NCBI RefSeq assembly: GCF_036964905.1
Contig: NZ_JBALHR010000001.1
Span: 496,001 to 560,000, forward strand
Direction of reading: 5' to 3'
DNA from: Gemmobacter denitrificans
GTDB taxonomy: Bacteria > Pseudomonadota > Alphaproteobacteria > Rhodobacterales > Rhodobacteraceae
Length of the DNA stretch: 64,000 nucleotides
The position numbers and the translations under genes are program-made. Below the pieces are notes generated by a model. That model was not told where the DNA came from. It did no database searches and saw only the letters and a list, made by a program, of their open reading frames with translations. Every line of letters starts with the position of its first letter. Positions within the stretch are counted from its first letter, which is position 1. Shown here piece by piece: positions 50,841 to 60,394 of the stretch.

Positions 50841-52928
50841 CACCCGCGCCTCATGCGCGCGCAGCGACCGCCGTGCCGCAACAAACCCCTTGTTCCGGGT
50901 CAGGGCGGGAAACAGGTCCAGCAATTCGCGGCGTTGCGGGGCATCCATCCCGCGCAGAACCTGATCGCCGGGTTGAAAGCTCTCGGTCCAGCAGCCATCT
51001 GCGCGAATGATTTCATGCTGTTCACACATGATATGCAGATAGGCGACGCCCTTTTCTGGCAAGTCACGGGTGATACCGGGGCGCCCCACCAGATGCAGCG
51101 CTGCAACCAGAACCTCAGCCTCGCCGAACAAAAGCTCGGCACGCAAGCCAGACAATTGCATGCGGTGCTGCGGGCTGACCCACATATCGCGTTCCGGCAA
51201 GCCATCTCCCAGGGCACCGCGCGCAATGCGGACCGGGCAAAGATGCGGAGCGCGGATCAGCTCGACCCGGCTGACATGCACCTTGCCAACCCAGACCAGA
51301 CGCTGCGCCCCATGATCCTGCGTCACCACCCTGTCGCCGACACGCAAGCGTTCTACTGCGACCGGACCGTTAGGCGTGGTGATCTGCGTCCCCGGGGTAA
51401 AGCAGGGCAGCACCTTTTCGATATTCGAGAAGGTAAAGCTGCCGATCACCTGGCCCAGACCATTCAGGATCTCGACGGTGCCGCTTTCGTCATTGCCGCC
51501 GCCATAAATCACATTGGTGTTGGCGCGGCCAAGGCTGCGCAGGTCCAGCACATCGTAATCGACCCCGGTTTCCGAACCGTCGATCACGTCGCCATTGCCA
51601 TCAGCGCCCACGATGAACGTATCGCGCCCGGCACCACCCGTCATCGTATCGGCACCAGTGCCACCGGTCAGCGTATCATCATCGTCGCCGCCGTCCAGCT
51701 GATCTGCGCCATCGCCCCCGAACAGCTGATCGTTGCCAGCATCGCCCGACAGGACATCGGCATCCGCCTCGCCCGACAGGCTGTCATCGCCCCCCTCGCC
51801 CGAGATCTGGTCCGCACCCACGCCGCCCAACACCGTATCATTGCCAAGGCCTGCCCAGACCGTGTCGGCACCGGCCCCCGCATCAATCAGGTTGGCACCG
51901 GTCTCGACCGAGCCAGCCAGATCGTCGATCAGATCATTGCCATCACCGCCATAGACGGTGTCATTCCCGGGACCAAAGTAGATGGTATCGTCGCCCAGAC
52001 CACCAAACAGCTGATCATCGCCCAGATTGCCCAGCAGGCTGTCATTGCCATCTTCGCCATGGAGCGTGTCATTTTCGGCACCGCCATCCAGCGTATCCGA
52101 CCCGGCCCCGCCGAACAGGGAATCGCGCCCGGTATTGCCGAGCAGGCTGTCATTGCCGTTTTCGCCATAGATCGTGTCATTGCCTGTGCCGCCATCAATG
52201 ACATCATTGCCGCTATGGACGCCGGTGCCGATCTGATTGGTGTTGTTGGCAAGGCTGGTCCAGGTCGTGCTGCCAGGCAACAACACATCCGCGTTCAGAA
52301 CCTGGGCACCGAGGTTTTCCCAGACCCTGATTTCGATCGTATAGGTCTGCCCCGCTGCCAGAGTGACCGACGCCTGCCTTGTCGTCGCGCCCTGATGGAA
52401 ATCGTTGGTCAGATAGGTCAGCCCGGTCTGCCCGGTGCTTTGGCCTGACCATGTCAGCGGCGTTCCATTTGACGACAGAATCCGCATCGCCGACCCATCA
52501 TCCGATGTGGTGCGGAATGTATAGGTACCGGCCGTGGTCGCAGTAAAGGTCGAGGTATAGATGACCCCGAAATCATTCGGGTCGCCGCTGGTGCCACGGG
52601 CAGAATTGACATGGGTCAGAACATCGAACGTGCTGGCCAGACCGGAACCGGCAAGCGTACCGCTTTCAATGGTAAACGCCTGCCCGGCAGCAGAGGTGAA
52701 ATCGCGGTTGTAAACGCGATAGCCCCAGATCCCCGCCTGTTCAGCATCGCCGCGCAGGATGTCATTGCCGTCGCCGCCATTCAGCGTGTCATTCCCGGCA
52801 CCGCCCCAGATGCTGTCGGCCCCACCCGCGGCGGTGACGCTGTCATTGCCTCCAAAGCCGGAAACGGAATCGGCCTGGGCTGTTCCGTTCAGCGTGTCGT
52901 TCCCCGTCCAACCCGTAACATTCGCCAT
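50826..52928 (-). CDS. RTX calcium-binding protein with PA14-like domain and C-terminal Hint domain (RTX-Hint protein 1)
   Basis: A 700-residue protein probably exported by type I secretion. Domains: short RTX nonapeptide block (about 5-62), a PA14-like sugar-binding beta-domain (about 65-230; TAGTYTFRTTSDDGSAM), a second RTX block (about 240-435), a linker module ending FTFSNIEKVLP, then a Hint domain from Cys509 (CFTPGTQITTPNGPVAVERLRVGD, SPQHRM, HEIIRADGCWTESFQPGD). It ends with RRSLRAHEARVLL, a tail shared with the two neighbours. Hint domains self-cleave or splice; whether this one does is unknown. No classic signal peptide; only a weak Shine-Dalgarno site. Confidence 0.9.
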   Translation of the reverse strand: MANVTGWTGNDTLNGTAQADSVSGFGGNDSVTAAGGADSIWGGAGNDTLNGGDGNDILRGDAEQAGIWGYRVYNRDFTSAAGQAFTIESGTLAGSGLASTFDVLTHVNSARGTSGDPNDFGVIYTSTFTATTAGTYTFRTTSDDGSAMRILSSNGTPLTWSGQSTGQTGLTYLTNDFHQGATTRQASVTLAAGQTYTIEIRVWENLGAQVLNADVLLPGSTTWTSLANNTNQIGTGVHSGNDVIDGGTGNDTIYGENGNDSLLGNTGRDSLFGGAGSDTLDGGAENDTLHGEDGNDSLLGNLGDDQLFGGLGDDTIYFGPGNDTVYGGDGNDLIDDLAGSVETGANLIDAGAGADTVWAGLGNDTVLGGVGADQISGEGGDDSLSGEADADVLSGDAGNDQLFGGDGADQLDGGDDDDTLTGGTGADTMTGGAGRDTFIVGADGNGDVIDGSETGVDYDVLDLRSLGRANTNVIYGGGNDESGTVEILNGLGQVIGSFTFSNIEKVLPCFTPGTQITTPNGPVAVERLRVGDRVVTQDHGAQRLVWVGKVHVSRVELIRAPHLCPVRIARGALGDGLPERDMWVSPQHRMQLSGLRAELLFGEAEVLVAALHLVGRPGITRDLPEKGVAYLHIMCEQHEIIRADGCWTESFQPGDQVLRGMDAPQRRELLDLFPALTRNKGFVAARRSLRAHEARVLLAA
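51600..52215 (-). repeat. RTX nonapeptide repeat block of RTX-Hint protein 1
   Basis: Tandem GGxGxDxLx-type units of about 27 bp, seen on the plus strand as recurring ctgtcattgcc / ccgccatagatcgt words. They encode calcium-binding beta-roll turns. A smaller block lies at about 52740-52915. Confidence 0.85.
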
Positions 52929-52936
52929 ACCTGACC

Positions 52937-52966
52937 ATCCACTGCCATAGATGCATGGCAGTGGAT
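52937..52966. promoter_or_regulatory. 12-bp perfect hairpin just upstream of RTX-Hint gene 1
   Basis: ATCCACTGCCAT and ATGGCAGTGGAT (12 bp each) flank AGATGC. The hairpin ends eight bases before the ATG (minus strand), so it would sit at or over the ribosome-binding region. No T-run follows, so it is not an ordinary terminator for the upstream gene. It may be an operator or a translational control element. Confidence 0.65.
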
Positions 52967-53022
52967 ATGCCCCGAAATTGCGGCGAACTTGCGGGGAAAG
53001 TTTGATTCAATTTGTCAGGACA

Positions 53023-53042
53023 GTGACCCCTGCCGGGGTCAC
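53023..53042 (-). terminator. Hairpin overlapping the stop codon of RTX-Hint gene 2
   Basis: GTGACCCC / GGGGTCAC with a 4-base loop, lengthened by GACA/TGTC pairing beyond a small bulge. It includes the stop codon (53039-53041). No T-run follows, so it may protect the 3' end or terminate weakly between the two RTX genes. Confidence 0.5.
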
Positions 53043-56000
53043 GCTGTCAGCAGAACCCGAACCTCATGCGCTTTCAGACTGCGCCGCGCCGCCGGGAAGC
53101 GATCGCTTGCACTGGATTGCAGTTCGGGGAACAACGCCAGCAGTTCATTGCGCTGTGCATCATCCATGCCCGCCAGTGAAAGGTCACCGGGCTGGAAGCT
53201 CTCGCTCCAGGCGCCATCGGCGCGGATCACCTCATGCTGGTCGAACAGCAGGTGGATATAGGTCACACCTTCCGGTCGGACCTGTTCGATCCCGGCTTGG
53301 CCCTGAAGATGCGTGGCTGCGACCAGCACCTCATATTCGCCGAACAGCATTTCTGCGCGGTGACCAGTCAACAGCATACGGTGTTGCGGGCTGACCATCA
53401 TGTCGCGTTCCGGCAGGCCATGCCCCAAGGCACCCCGGGCAATACGGACTGGTGCGAAATTGGGCGCACGGGCCAGATCGGCCCCGCTCAGCTCGCGCTT
53501 GCCGATCCAGCGGATCGGGCAGAAGCCGTTGTCGCGGGTCAGCACAAGATCGCCCACCACAAGGTCTTCGACCTTCTGTTCGCCACGCGCCGTCAGGATC
53601 AGGCTGCCAGGTGTGAAACAGGGGATGACATTCTCGATATTCGAGAATTCCATCGTCCCAATCACGTTGCCATCAGCATCCAGAAACTCGACCGTACCGT
53701 TTTCGCTGTTGGTCGGGTCATAGGTGATGTTGGTCAGCGCCTTGCCCCAATTGCGCAGATCAAGGGTGTCAAGGTCGTCGCCGCCTTCATCCCCGTCGAT
53801 CACATCGCCAATTCCGGCATCGTCGAACAGATCGCGATCATCGCCGCCGGAAAGCTGGTCGGCACCATCACCACCCCGCAGCGTATCGTTACCGGTGCCG
53901 CCGAGGATGGTATCAGCCCCCGCCCCGCCCGACAGGCTGTCATTGCCGCTGTCGCCGGTTATGGCATCATCACCCGCGCCACCATCAACGGTATCATCGC
54001 CGACCGAGGCGGTAATCTGGTCATTGCCATCCCCGCCGGACAGGGTGTCATTGCCGCTGCCCGCCAGAATGGTGTCGTTGCCGGTGCCGCCGCTGATCGA
54101 ATCCGCGCCCGATCCGCCATCCAGCGTGTCGTCACCATCGCCCCCGTCCAGGGTGTCGTTGCCGGTGGCCCCGCGCAGCGAATCCTCGCCATCATCGCCC
54201 AGCAGGCTGTCATCGCCCTCCGACCCCGACAGGGTGTCATTGCCGGTGCCGCCATACAGCGTGTCATTGCCGAAACCGCCTGTCAGCGTATCGTCGCCTG
54301 CGCCACCATAAACCAGATCGTCACCGACAAAGGTCGCATCATCAGCCCAGACGGTATCATTTCCGTCACCGCCATAGATGGTATCGCGCCCCGCGCCCCC
54401 GAGGATCGAGTCATTGCCAAAGCCGCCATCCAGAAGATCATTGCCGATCCCTGCATTCAGCGTGTCATTGTCATCGCCGCCGTAAAGCGTGTCATCGCCA
54501 TGGCCGCCGACCAGGCTGTCATCGCCCTGTTCGCCGGACAGAAGATCATTGTCGATCCCGCCATCCAGCAGATCATTGCCGATGCCGCCCTCCAGAGTAT
54601 CGGCATCATCCTGACCATAGATCGTGTCATTGCCCGCGCCACCGGTCAGGCTGTCACGGTTGTTGTCGGGGTTGGGATCGATATCGTCCGTCAGATCATA
54701 TTGGCTGGCCAGCGCATAATCCGGGTTCGACGGGTCAAGCCCGCCGAAAATCAGATCCGCGCCATCATCGCCATGGATCGTATCGGCACCTTCGTTGCCC
54801 TGAAGGGTATCGTCGCCTTCGCCCCCTTCGACACTGTCATCGTCAAAGCCGGCATCGATCTGGTCATTGCCAGAGCCACCAAAGACAGTGTCATCGTCAT
54901 CGCCGGTCAGAACAATATCGTTGCCAGCCCCCGCAATCACGCGGTCACGGTCATTGTCCGGATCGGTATCTGCGGGATAGCTCAGCGCCGGATTGGTCGG
55001 GTGCACAAGACCACTGTCCGGTACGCCCAGCCCGGGATCGGTGCGCGTATTAATGACATCATCGCCATCGCCGCCATCGACCGTATCGCTTCCGGCGTCG
55101 CCAAAGATCGTGTCATTGCCGGTGCCGCCCGACAGACTGTCATCGCCATCGCCGCCGAGGATCGAATCCGCATCCGCACCGCCCGAAGCCGTGTCATTGC
55201 CGGTGCCGCCTTCGATGGTATCGGCGCCGGCACCACCTTCGATCTGGTCATTGCCCGCGCCGCCATACAGGACATCGGCCGCGGTATCGAGATCGGCCGC
55301 ATCGCCACCGATCAGCGTATCGTCGCCCGCATCGCCATGCAGCGTATCGGCGCCGACTTCGCCCCAAAGCAGATCATTCCCATCACCGCCCTGCACAAGG
55401 TCGTTGTCAGTTCCGGCCAGCACGCTGTCATTGCCGCTGCCACCGGTGATCTGATCGCTGCCCGCGCCGCCATAGACGGCGTCATCACCGGTGCCGCCAT
55501 CCAGTGTGTCATTGCCATCATCGCCAGAAAGTTCGTCATTGTCCGCGCCGCCGGTCAGGCTGTCATTGCCTTCACCGCCATACAGCACGTCCTGGCCTTC
55601 ATCGCCGTGCAGCGTGTCATTTCCGGCATAGCCCGGGCCATCGCCATAGAGCGTGTCATTGCCAATGCCGCCATAGAGCAGATCACTGTCAATGCCGCCA
55701 TTGATCAGGTCGTCGCCCTCATCACCATAGAGCGTATCAAAGCCAAGGCTGCCCTGAACGGTATCATTGCCCGTGCCGCCATACAGAAGGTCATTGTCAT
55801 AGCGCCCGAACAGATCGTCATTGCCTGCGCCGCCATAGATCGTGTCATTGCCGTCGGTGGCCCAGACATAATCGTCGCCATCGCCGCCATAGATCAGGTC
55901 ATTGCCGTTGTCGCCGACAATGCTGTCATTCCCGGCCCCGGCATCCAGCGTGTCATCGCCGTCTCCGCCGGTCAGGCTGTCATTGCCATCGCCGCCGATC

Positions 56001-59000
56001 AGGCTGTCATCGCCGGTGCCGCCATACAGATCATCGGCCCCGGTTCCACCATCCACCGTGTCATTGCCATCACCGCCATAGGCACGGTCATCGCCGCCAT
56101 AGGCTTCGATCAGATCGTCATTGGTGCCTGCCGCATTGTCATTGGCATCGACGCGGTCGCCTTCCGGGTCACCCAGATAGGCACCGTCGATCACATCATT
56201 GCCCGCGGTGCCCTCCACCACATAGTCCAGCGCGGGCGGAATGCCGATGGCCATCAGCGCAGCCGGGCTGGAAACTGCCGCGGGCGCGACACCGACCAAG
56301 GTCAGCGTTTCGCCATTCGGGAAGGTCAGGATGGCATTGCCGTTGCCATCATCGCCGACGGTGACATCCGCCACGTTGACCGGATTGCCGTCGGCATCGT
56401 TCAGCGCCGTGACATCCAGAAGGTCACGGCCGGTGAATGTTCCATCCCCATTGTCGATCGGGGCTGCAAAACCTGCAACGCTGTCCGCGCCCGACCCATC
56501 GGCCAGCACAATCGTATCTTCGCCCGCCCCCAGAACGATGGTCTCGATTTCGGTGAACCCGGTGGTCGAGCTGCCATCGCCAACTGTGCCGTTTTCGGGG
56601 TTTGCAGCCGTCAGATCGATGGTCAGATCCGTGGTCACACCGGAAAGATCAAGGGTATCGCCCGTGGTTTCGCCGGTCTCGCCGCCGGTGATCGTGTCAT
56701 TGCCAAAGCCGTTCGACAGGACAAAGCGATCATCGCCGCTTTCGCCGGTCAGGCTGTCGTCCCCGGAACCGCCGGACAATGTGTCATTGCCAGCACCGCC
56801 CAGCAGCGTGTCATTCCCGGCCCCACCCGACAATTGGTCATTGCCTGCTGCGCCTGACAGGCTGTCATTGCCCGACCCGCCGATGACAGTATCATTCCCC
56901 GCCCCGGCACCGATGATAACACCATCGGTGGTGACCGATGCGTCAGCGATATCATCAAAGTCTGTCAGGCCAAGCCGTTCGATTTCGGCAAAAGTGCCCT
57001 CTGCGACCGTTCCCAGATAATCAAAGTCGCCCGCACCATTGCCGGTGTAGGTCACCTCCACCCCGGCAGTGCCCGAGAAGGTGGAAAACTGGACGTGATC
57101 GTTGCCGCTGCCACCAAACAGGGTTTCGCCCTGGTAGTCGTCAACGACCTGCAGCGTATCGTTGCCTGCGCCACCATAAACCGTATCGTTGCCCTGCCCA
57201 CCAAAGAGCCGATCATCGCCATCGCCACCATAAAGCTGGTCGTCGTTGGCATGACCATAGAGCATGTCATTTCCGGCATCGCCCTGAACACTGTCATTGC
57301 CCGAACCTGCAATGATCGTGTCATCGCCTTCGCCTGCAAGAATCGTGTCATCGCCGGATTCGGTGGTCCAGCTGCCGAAACTGTCATTGCCAGTGCCCAG
57401 ATCGACCAGATCATTGCCCAACCCGGCCGAGACCGTGTCATTGCCGCCATTGGCAAAGATCGTGTCATTATTGCCATCAGTGCCGTCGATCTGGTCACCC
57501 TGGGCGTCGGTATAGCCGGGGTTCATCACCTCGCCGGTGTTCAGGCCATCGACCGGGCCGCTATACTGGATATTCTCGATTTCCGAGAAGGTCAGCGTGC
57601 CGCCGCCCACAAAGGTAACGGTGCCCGCCTCGTTGTTTCCACCACCATAGGTGATGGATTGCACATCGGCCGGGTTCAGCACCAGGATGTCATTGTCGGT
57701 GCCGCCCTCGCCACCCACCACAACATCGCCGACACCGCCATAGATGGAATCGGCATCATCGCCGCCATAGAGGCTGTCGGCCCCCAACCCACCAATCAGG
57801 CGATCATTCCCCGCATCGCCCGCAAGCTGGTCGTTTCCTTCATCCCCTTCAAGGCTGTCATTGCCAGCACCACCCGAAATCTGATCGGCATCGGCACCCC
57901 CATAGAGCGTGTCATTGCCGGTGCCACCCAGCAGCGTATCCGCCCCTTCAGCGCCATAGCCGAGGTCGTCATTCTCCCCGCCATCCAGACTGTCGGTGCC
58001 AAGACCGCCATACAATGCGTCATTACCAGCGCCCCCGGCCAGACTGTCATTGCCCGCATCGCCAATCAGCGTATCAGCCCCGGCATCGCCTGACAGCGTA
58101 TCATCGCCGCCATCGCCATCGACCATGTCGTCGCCATCGCCGCCCTGCACGACATCATTTCCGTCCCAGCCGAACAGGCTGTCATTTCCAGCATCGCCCG
58201 ACAGCAGATCATCGCCGTCCATACCCTGCAGCGTATCCGCATCATCGCCGCCATACAGACTGTCGGACCCGGTGCCGCCATCCAGACTGTCATTGCCGGT
58301 GCCGCCGAACAGCCGGTCATTGTCGGCACCGCCGAACAGGCTGTCAGCACCGCCGCCGCCCAGAATCGTGTCGTCGCCCGCATCGCCCTGCAGAAGATCG
58401 GCCGAACCGTCATCTGATCCGACAGGCGGCGTATCGGTGCGGTTGGCCGGTGTGGTCAGACCTGCGACATCGAAACCAGCGATGTAATCATTGCCATCGC
58501 CGCCATAAACCGTATCGGCCCCGTCATGCCCTTCCAGCGCATCATTGCCGGTGCCCCCAAAGACCGTATCATTGCCCAGATCCCCGCTGAGCACGTCATT
58601 GCCCGCATCGCCATAGATGAGGTCATCGCCAATATCGCCCGCGCTATGGGTGTCATCGCCATCGCCAAAGAACAGGGTATCGTTACCGGCATTGCCATGA
58701 CCCGCATCAGCACCGTCACCGCCATAGATGATGTCATTCGCGTCGCCGCCATAAATGGTATCGTTGCCCGCCCCGGCATAAACGAGATCGGCGTTTCCGG
58801 TCGTGCCTTCGACCCCCAGGCCGTCATTGGCATCAATGCGGTCGCCATCAGGATCGCCAACATAGTTGACGTCGATTAGATCGTTGCCGCCTGTGCCCTG
58901 CACAATGCCATCCGGCGTGGGTGCACTGGTGGTGTTCAGCGTGACATAGCCGACATCGGTATTGCCCTGGCCATCATTCACCGTGTAGCTGAAATTCTCT

Positions 59001-59941
59001 TCGCCCAGGGTTCCATTGGTGAAAACCGTGATGGTCCCATCGGCGTTCAGACGCACCTGATGGCCAGAGGGCAGGGTCACCGTCTGCCCTGCCGTGATGG
59101 CCTGGCCGTTCACATGGGTAATGTTCAACTCACCATTTCGGGAATCGTCATTCGCCATAATGTCGAAGGTGCGGCTGGAGTTGGTCAGCGCGTTGATCTG
59201 ATCGTCATAGGCCAGGGTATAGGTCTGGATACTGTCGCCCATGATGAGCAGGTTGGAATCGTAGATCGCATCGCCGCCATCGGCCAGACCGATCTTGATG
59301 GTGTTTTCCACGCCCGCATTGACCGGTGCCTTCAACGACAGCACATAGGTCAAACCGTCCATTTCCGTATTGAACTGGTCGCCGGTATTGTCGCGATAAA
59401 GGTTTTCGTTGCGGCCGCCATTCACCTCGTCGATGGACACGTTGCCCGCCACGGTGATGGAAACCGGAACAAATGTACCATTCACCCAGACGCCGAAGGC
59501 ATCGTTGACGCCACCGTTGACGAATTCGGGGTATTCTTCCGACGTGAACACGAACTGCATCGTGAGCATGTCGCCATCGGGGATGAAGGTCGCATTCAGG
59601 ATCGCGTTGTCGAATGTCGAGACGCCCGCAACCGTGTTCAACTGCGAATCGCCGTCGGTACTGCCTGCAACATCAATTCCGGTGCCGGCACCCGTGTTTG
59701 TGTCGGTCGAGCCGGAACTGTTGGTGAAGTCGCGCACGTTGCCGGTGGACAGGATCACCCCGCCATCCGTCGGCGACACGCCTGCAATCGTGGACAAGGC
59801 CCCGGAATAGACCCCGGATTGGGTGCCAAGAGCGCCCTGAAAACTCGCGCCGGTTACCGTGACACCGCTGCCGAAGATGGCATTTGCCATGTCCAGCGCG
59901 CTGGCACCGGTATTGATGGTCAGTTCATTTGCAATCGGCAT
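53039..59941 (-). CDS. Giant RTX protein with choice-of-anchor L domain and C-terminal Hint domain (RTX-Hint protein 2)
   Basis: A 2300-residue secreted calcium-binding protein. It begins with a choice-of-anchor L domain (about 1-235; SGVTVTGASFQGALGTQSGVYSG cut short here, FTSEEYPEFVNG), then a cadherin/VCBS-like module (about 240-340; FSYTVNDGQGNTDVGYVTL). Two very long RTX arrays follow (about 345-1120 and 1290-2040), each opened by a GTxGNDxIDxxYxGDPxGDR unit. A linker ending MEFSNIENVIP precedes the Hint domain from Cys2108 (CFTPGSLIL, SPQHRML, HEVIRADGAWSESFQPGD). The tail RRSLKAHEVRVLL matches the neighbours. Likely an adhesin or surface-layer/matrix protein; role not established. Confidence 0.9.
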   Translation of the reverse strand: MPIANELTINTGASALDMANAIFGSGVTVTGASFQGALGTQSGVYSGALSTIAGVSPTDGGVILSTGNVRDFTNSSGSTDTNTGAGTGIDVAGSTDGDSQLNTVAGVSTFDNAILNATFIPDGDMLTMQFVFTSEEYPEFVNGGVNDAFGVWVNGTFVPVSITVAGNVSIDEVNGGRNENLYRDNTGDQFNTEMDGLTYVLSLKAPVNAGVENTIKIGLADGGDAIYDSNLLIMGDSIQTYTLAYDDQINALTNSSRTFDIMANDDSRNGELNITHVNGQAITAGQTVTLPSGHQVRLNADGTITVFTNGTLGEENFSYTVNDGQGNTDVGYVTLNTTSAPTPDGIVQGTGGNDLIDVNYVGDPDGDRIDANDGLGVEGTTGNADLVYAGAGNDTIYGGDANDIIYGGDGADAGHGNAGNDTLFFGDGDDTHSAGDIGDDLIYGDAGNDVLSGDLGNDTVFGGTGNDALEGHDGADTVYGGDGNDYIAGFDVAGLTTPANRTDTPPVGSDDGSADLLQGDAGDDTILGGGGADSLFGGADNDRLFGGTGNDSLDGGTGSDSLYGGDDADTLQGMDGDDLLSGDAGNDSLFGWDGNDVVQGGDGDDMVDGDGGDDTLSGDAGADTLIGDAGNDSLAGGAGNDALYGGLGTDSLDGGENDDLGYGAEGADTLLGGTGNDTLYGGADADQISGGAGNDSLEGDEGNDQLAGDAGNDRLIGGLGADSLYGGDDADSIYGGVGDVVVGGEGGTDNDILVLNPADVQSITYGGGNNEAGTVTFVGGGTLTFSEIENIQYSGPVDGLNTGEVMNPGYTDAQGDQIDGTDGNNDTIFANGGNDTVSAGLGNDLVDLGTGNDSFGSWTTESGDDTILAGEGDDTIIAGSGNDSVQGDAGNDMLYGHANDDQLYGGDGDDRLFGGQGNDTVYGGAGNDTLQVVDDYQGETLFGGSGNDHVQFSTFSGTAGVEVTYTGNGAGDFDYLGTVAEGTFAEIERLGLTDFDDIADASVTTDGVIIGAGAGNDTVIGGSGNDSLSGAAGNDQLSGGAGNDTLLGGAGNDTLSGGSGDDSLTGESGDDRFVLSNGFGNDTITGGETGETTGDTLDLSGVTTDLTIDLTAANPENGTVGDGSSTTGFTEIETIVLGAGEDTIVLADGSGADSVAGFAAPIDNGDGTFTGRDLLDVTALNDADGNPVNVADVTVGDDGNGNAILTFPNGETLTLVGVAPAAVSSPAALMAIGIPPALDYVVEGTAGNDVIDGAYLGDPEGDRVDANDNAAGTNDDLIEAYGGDDRAYGGDGNDTVDGGTGADDLYGGTGDDSLIGGDGNDSLTGGDGDDTLDAGAGNDSIVGDNGNDLIYGGDGDDYVWATDGNDTIYGGAGNDDLFGRYDNDLLYGGTGNDTVQGSLGFDTLYGDEGDDLINGGIDSDLLYGGIGNDTLYGDGPGYAGNDTLHGDEGQDVLYGGEGNDSLTGGADNDELSGDDGNDTLDGGTGDDAVYGGAGSDQITGGSGNDSVLAGTDNDLVQGGDGNDLLWGEVGADTLHGDAGDDTLIGGDAADLDTAADVLYGGAGNDQIEGGAGADTIEGGTGNDTASGGADADSILGGDGDDSLSGGTGNDTIFGDAGSDTVDGGDGDDVINTRTDPGLGVPDSGLVHPTNPALSYPADTDPDNDRDRVIAGAGNDIVLTGDDDDTVFGGSGNDQIDAGFDDDSVEGGEGDDTLQGNEGADTIHGDDGADLIFGGLDPSNPDYALASQYDLTDDIDPNPDNNRDSLTGGAGNDTIYGQDDADTLEGGIGNDLLDGGIDNDLLSGEQGDDSLVGGHGDDTLYGGDDNDTLNAGIGNDLLDGGFGNDSILGGAGRDTIYGGDGNDTVWADDATFVGDDLVYGGAGDDTLTGGFGNDTLYGGTGNDTLSGSEGDDSLLGDDGEDSLRGATGNDTLDGGDGDDTLDGGSGADSISGGTGNDTILAGSGNDTLSGGDGNDQITASVGDDTVDGGAGDDAITGDSGNDSLSGGAGADTILGGTGNDTLRGGDGADQLSGGDDRDLFDDAGIGDVIDGDEGGDDLDTLDLRNWGKALTNITYDPTNSENGTVEFLDADGNVIGTMEFSNIENVIPCFTPGSLILTARGEQKVEDLVVGDLVLTRDNGFCPIRWIGKRELSGADLARAPNFAPVRIARGALGHGLPERDMMVSPQHRMLLTGHRAEMLFGEYEVLVAATHLQGQAGIEQVRPEGVTYIHLLFDQHEVIRADGAWSESFQPGDLSLAGMDDAQRNELLALFPELQSSASDRFPAARRSLKAHEVRVLLTA
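53800..58920 (-). repeat. Long RTX nonapeptide repeat array of RTX-Hint protein 2
   Basis: Several kilobases of about 27-bp units coding GGxGNDxLxGG-type repeats, split near 56200-57090 by a non-RTX segment. The DNA periodicity is visible directly as repeated tcattgcc / gccgccatag words. Such DNA is prone to recombination and to assembly collapse. Confidence 0.88.
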
Positions 59942-60394
59942 GGCGCTACTCGCTTACAGGGCCCGAGGGGAGGAAAACATGGGAAGATTAAGGCCAGCTT
60001 GAAGCCTTCCGGGCATCGCCGGAATTTCACCTCGTCTGACAGGACCGCACCCCATATCAACCCTCATAGGCATGAAACCACGATCCCCGCCCGGGCACGC
60101 GGCCGACGGGCAGGGAATTTCTTCCAAACGGGTTAAGATATGAAGGTGGCCGAAACATGGGCCGATTGGGGCAGTATCAGGGGAATGCCTGACGAATTCA
60201 TGGCAGGAATGCGGCCACGAAGGCTGCATCGCAACAAAAACCCACAATATCAGGGATTGTATCGGTTTCCGAACCTGTGTTCAGATTACCGTAGGGACGA
60301 CGGATCGCCATATTGGTTAATAGAAAAGCCCCCACAAGGGGGGCTTTTCAGGTGAACGCCGGGTGTTTGGGGGCCCGGCGTTGCTGCCATTCTG
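59942..60394. other. 453-bp intergenic region between RTX-Hint genes 2 and 3
   Basis: No credible gene. The part nearest 60394 holds the terminator of the upstream RTX gene (60323-60349). The rest should carry the promoter of RTX-Hint gene 2; about 60120-60310 is AT-richer than the surroundings, but I cannot assign -35/-10 boxes with confidence. A 71-codon plus-strand frame (60140-60355) runs into the terminator and is not convincing. Confidence 0.5.
60323..60349. terminator. Rho-independent terminator after RTX-Hint gene 3
   Basis: 11-bp stem GAAAAGCCCCC / GGGGGCTTTTC with a 5-base loop, 45 bp past the stop codon of the minus-strand gene. The A/T flanks make it usable on both strands. Confidence 0.88.

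Noticed and set aside
52937..52966. Rho-independent terminator for RTX-Hint gene 2
   Set aside because: The hairpin is perfect but no T-run follows on the minus strand and it abuts the next start codon, so control of gene 1 seems likelier.
53234..56857. A 1207-codon plus-strand open frame opposite RTX-Hint gene 2
   Set aside because: It is the mirror of GGxGND repeats, whose reverse complement rarely contains stops. The product is a monotonous Ile/Val/Ala-rich repeat with no domain, start site or ribosome site.
53800..58920. Regular short repeats resembling a CRISPR array
   Set aside because: The 27-bp period is continuous in reading frame, has no unique spacers of constant length, and codes for RTX nonapeptides.
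60140..60355. A 71-codon plus-strand ORF in the gap between RTX-Hint genes 2 and 3
   Set aside because: It runs through the terminator hairpin, has no convincing ribosome site and a mixed composition without recognisable features.
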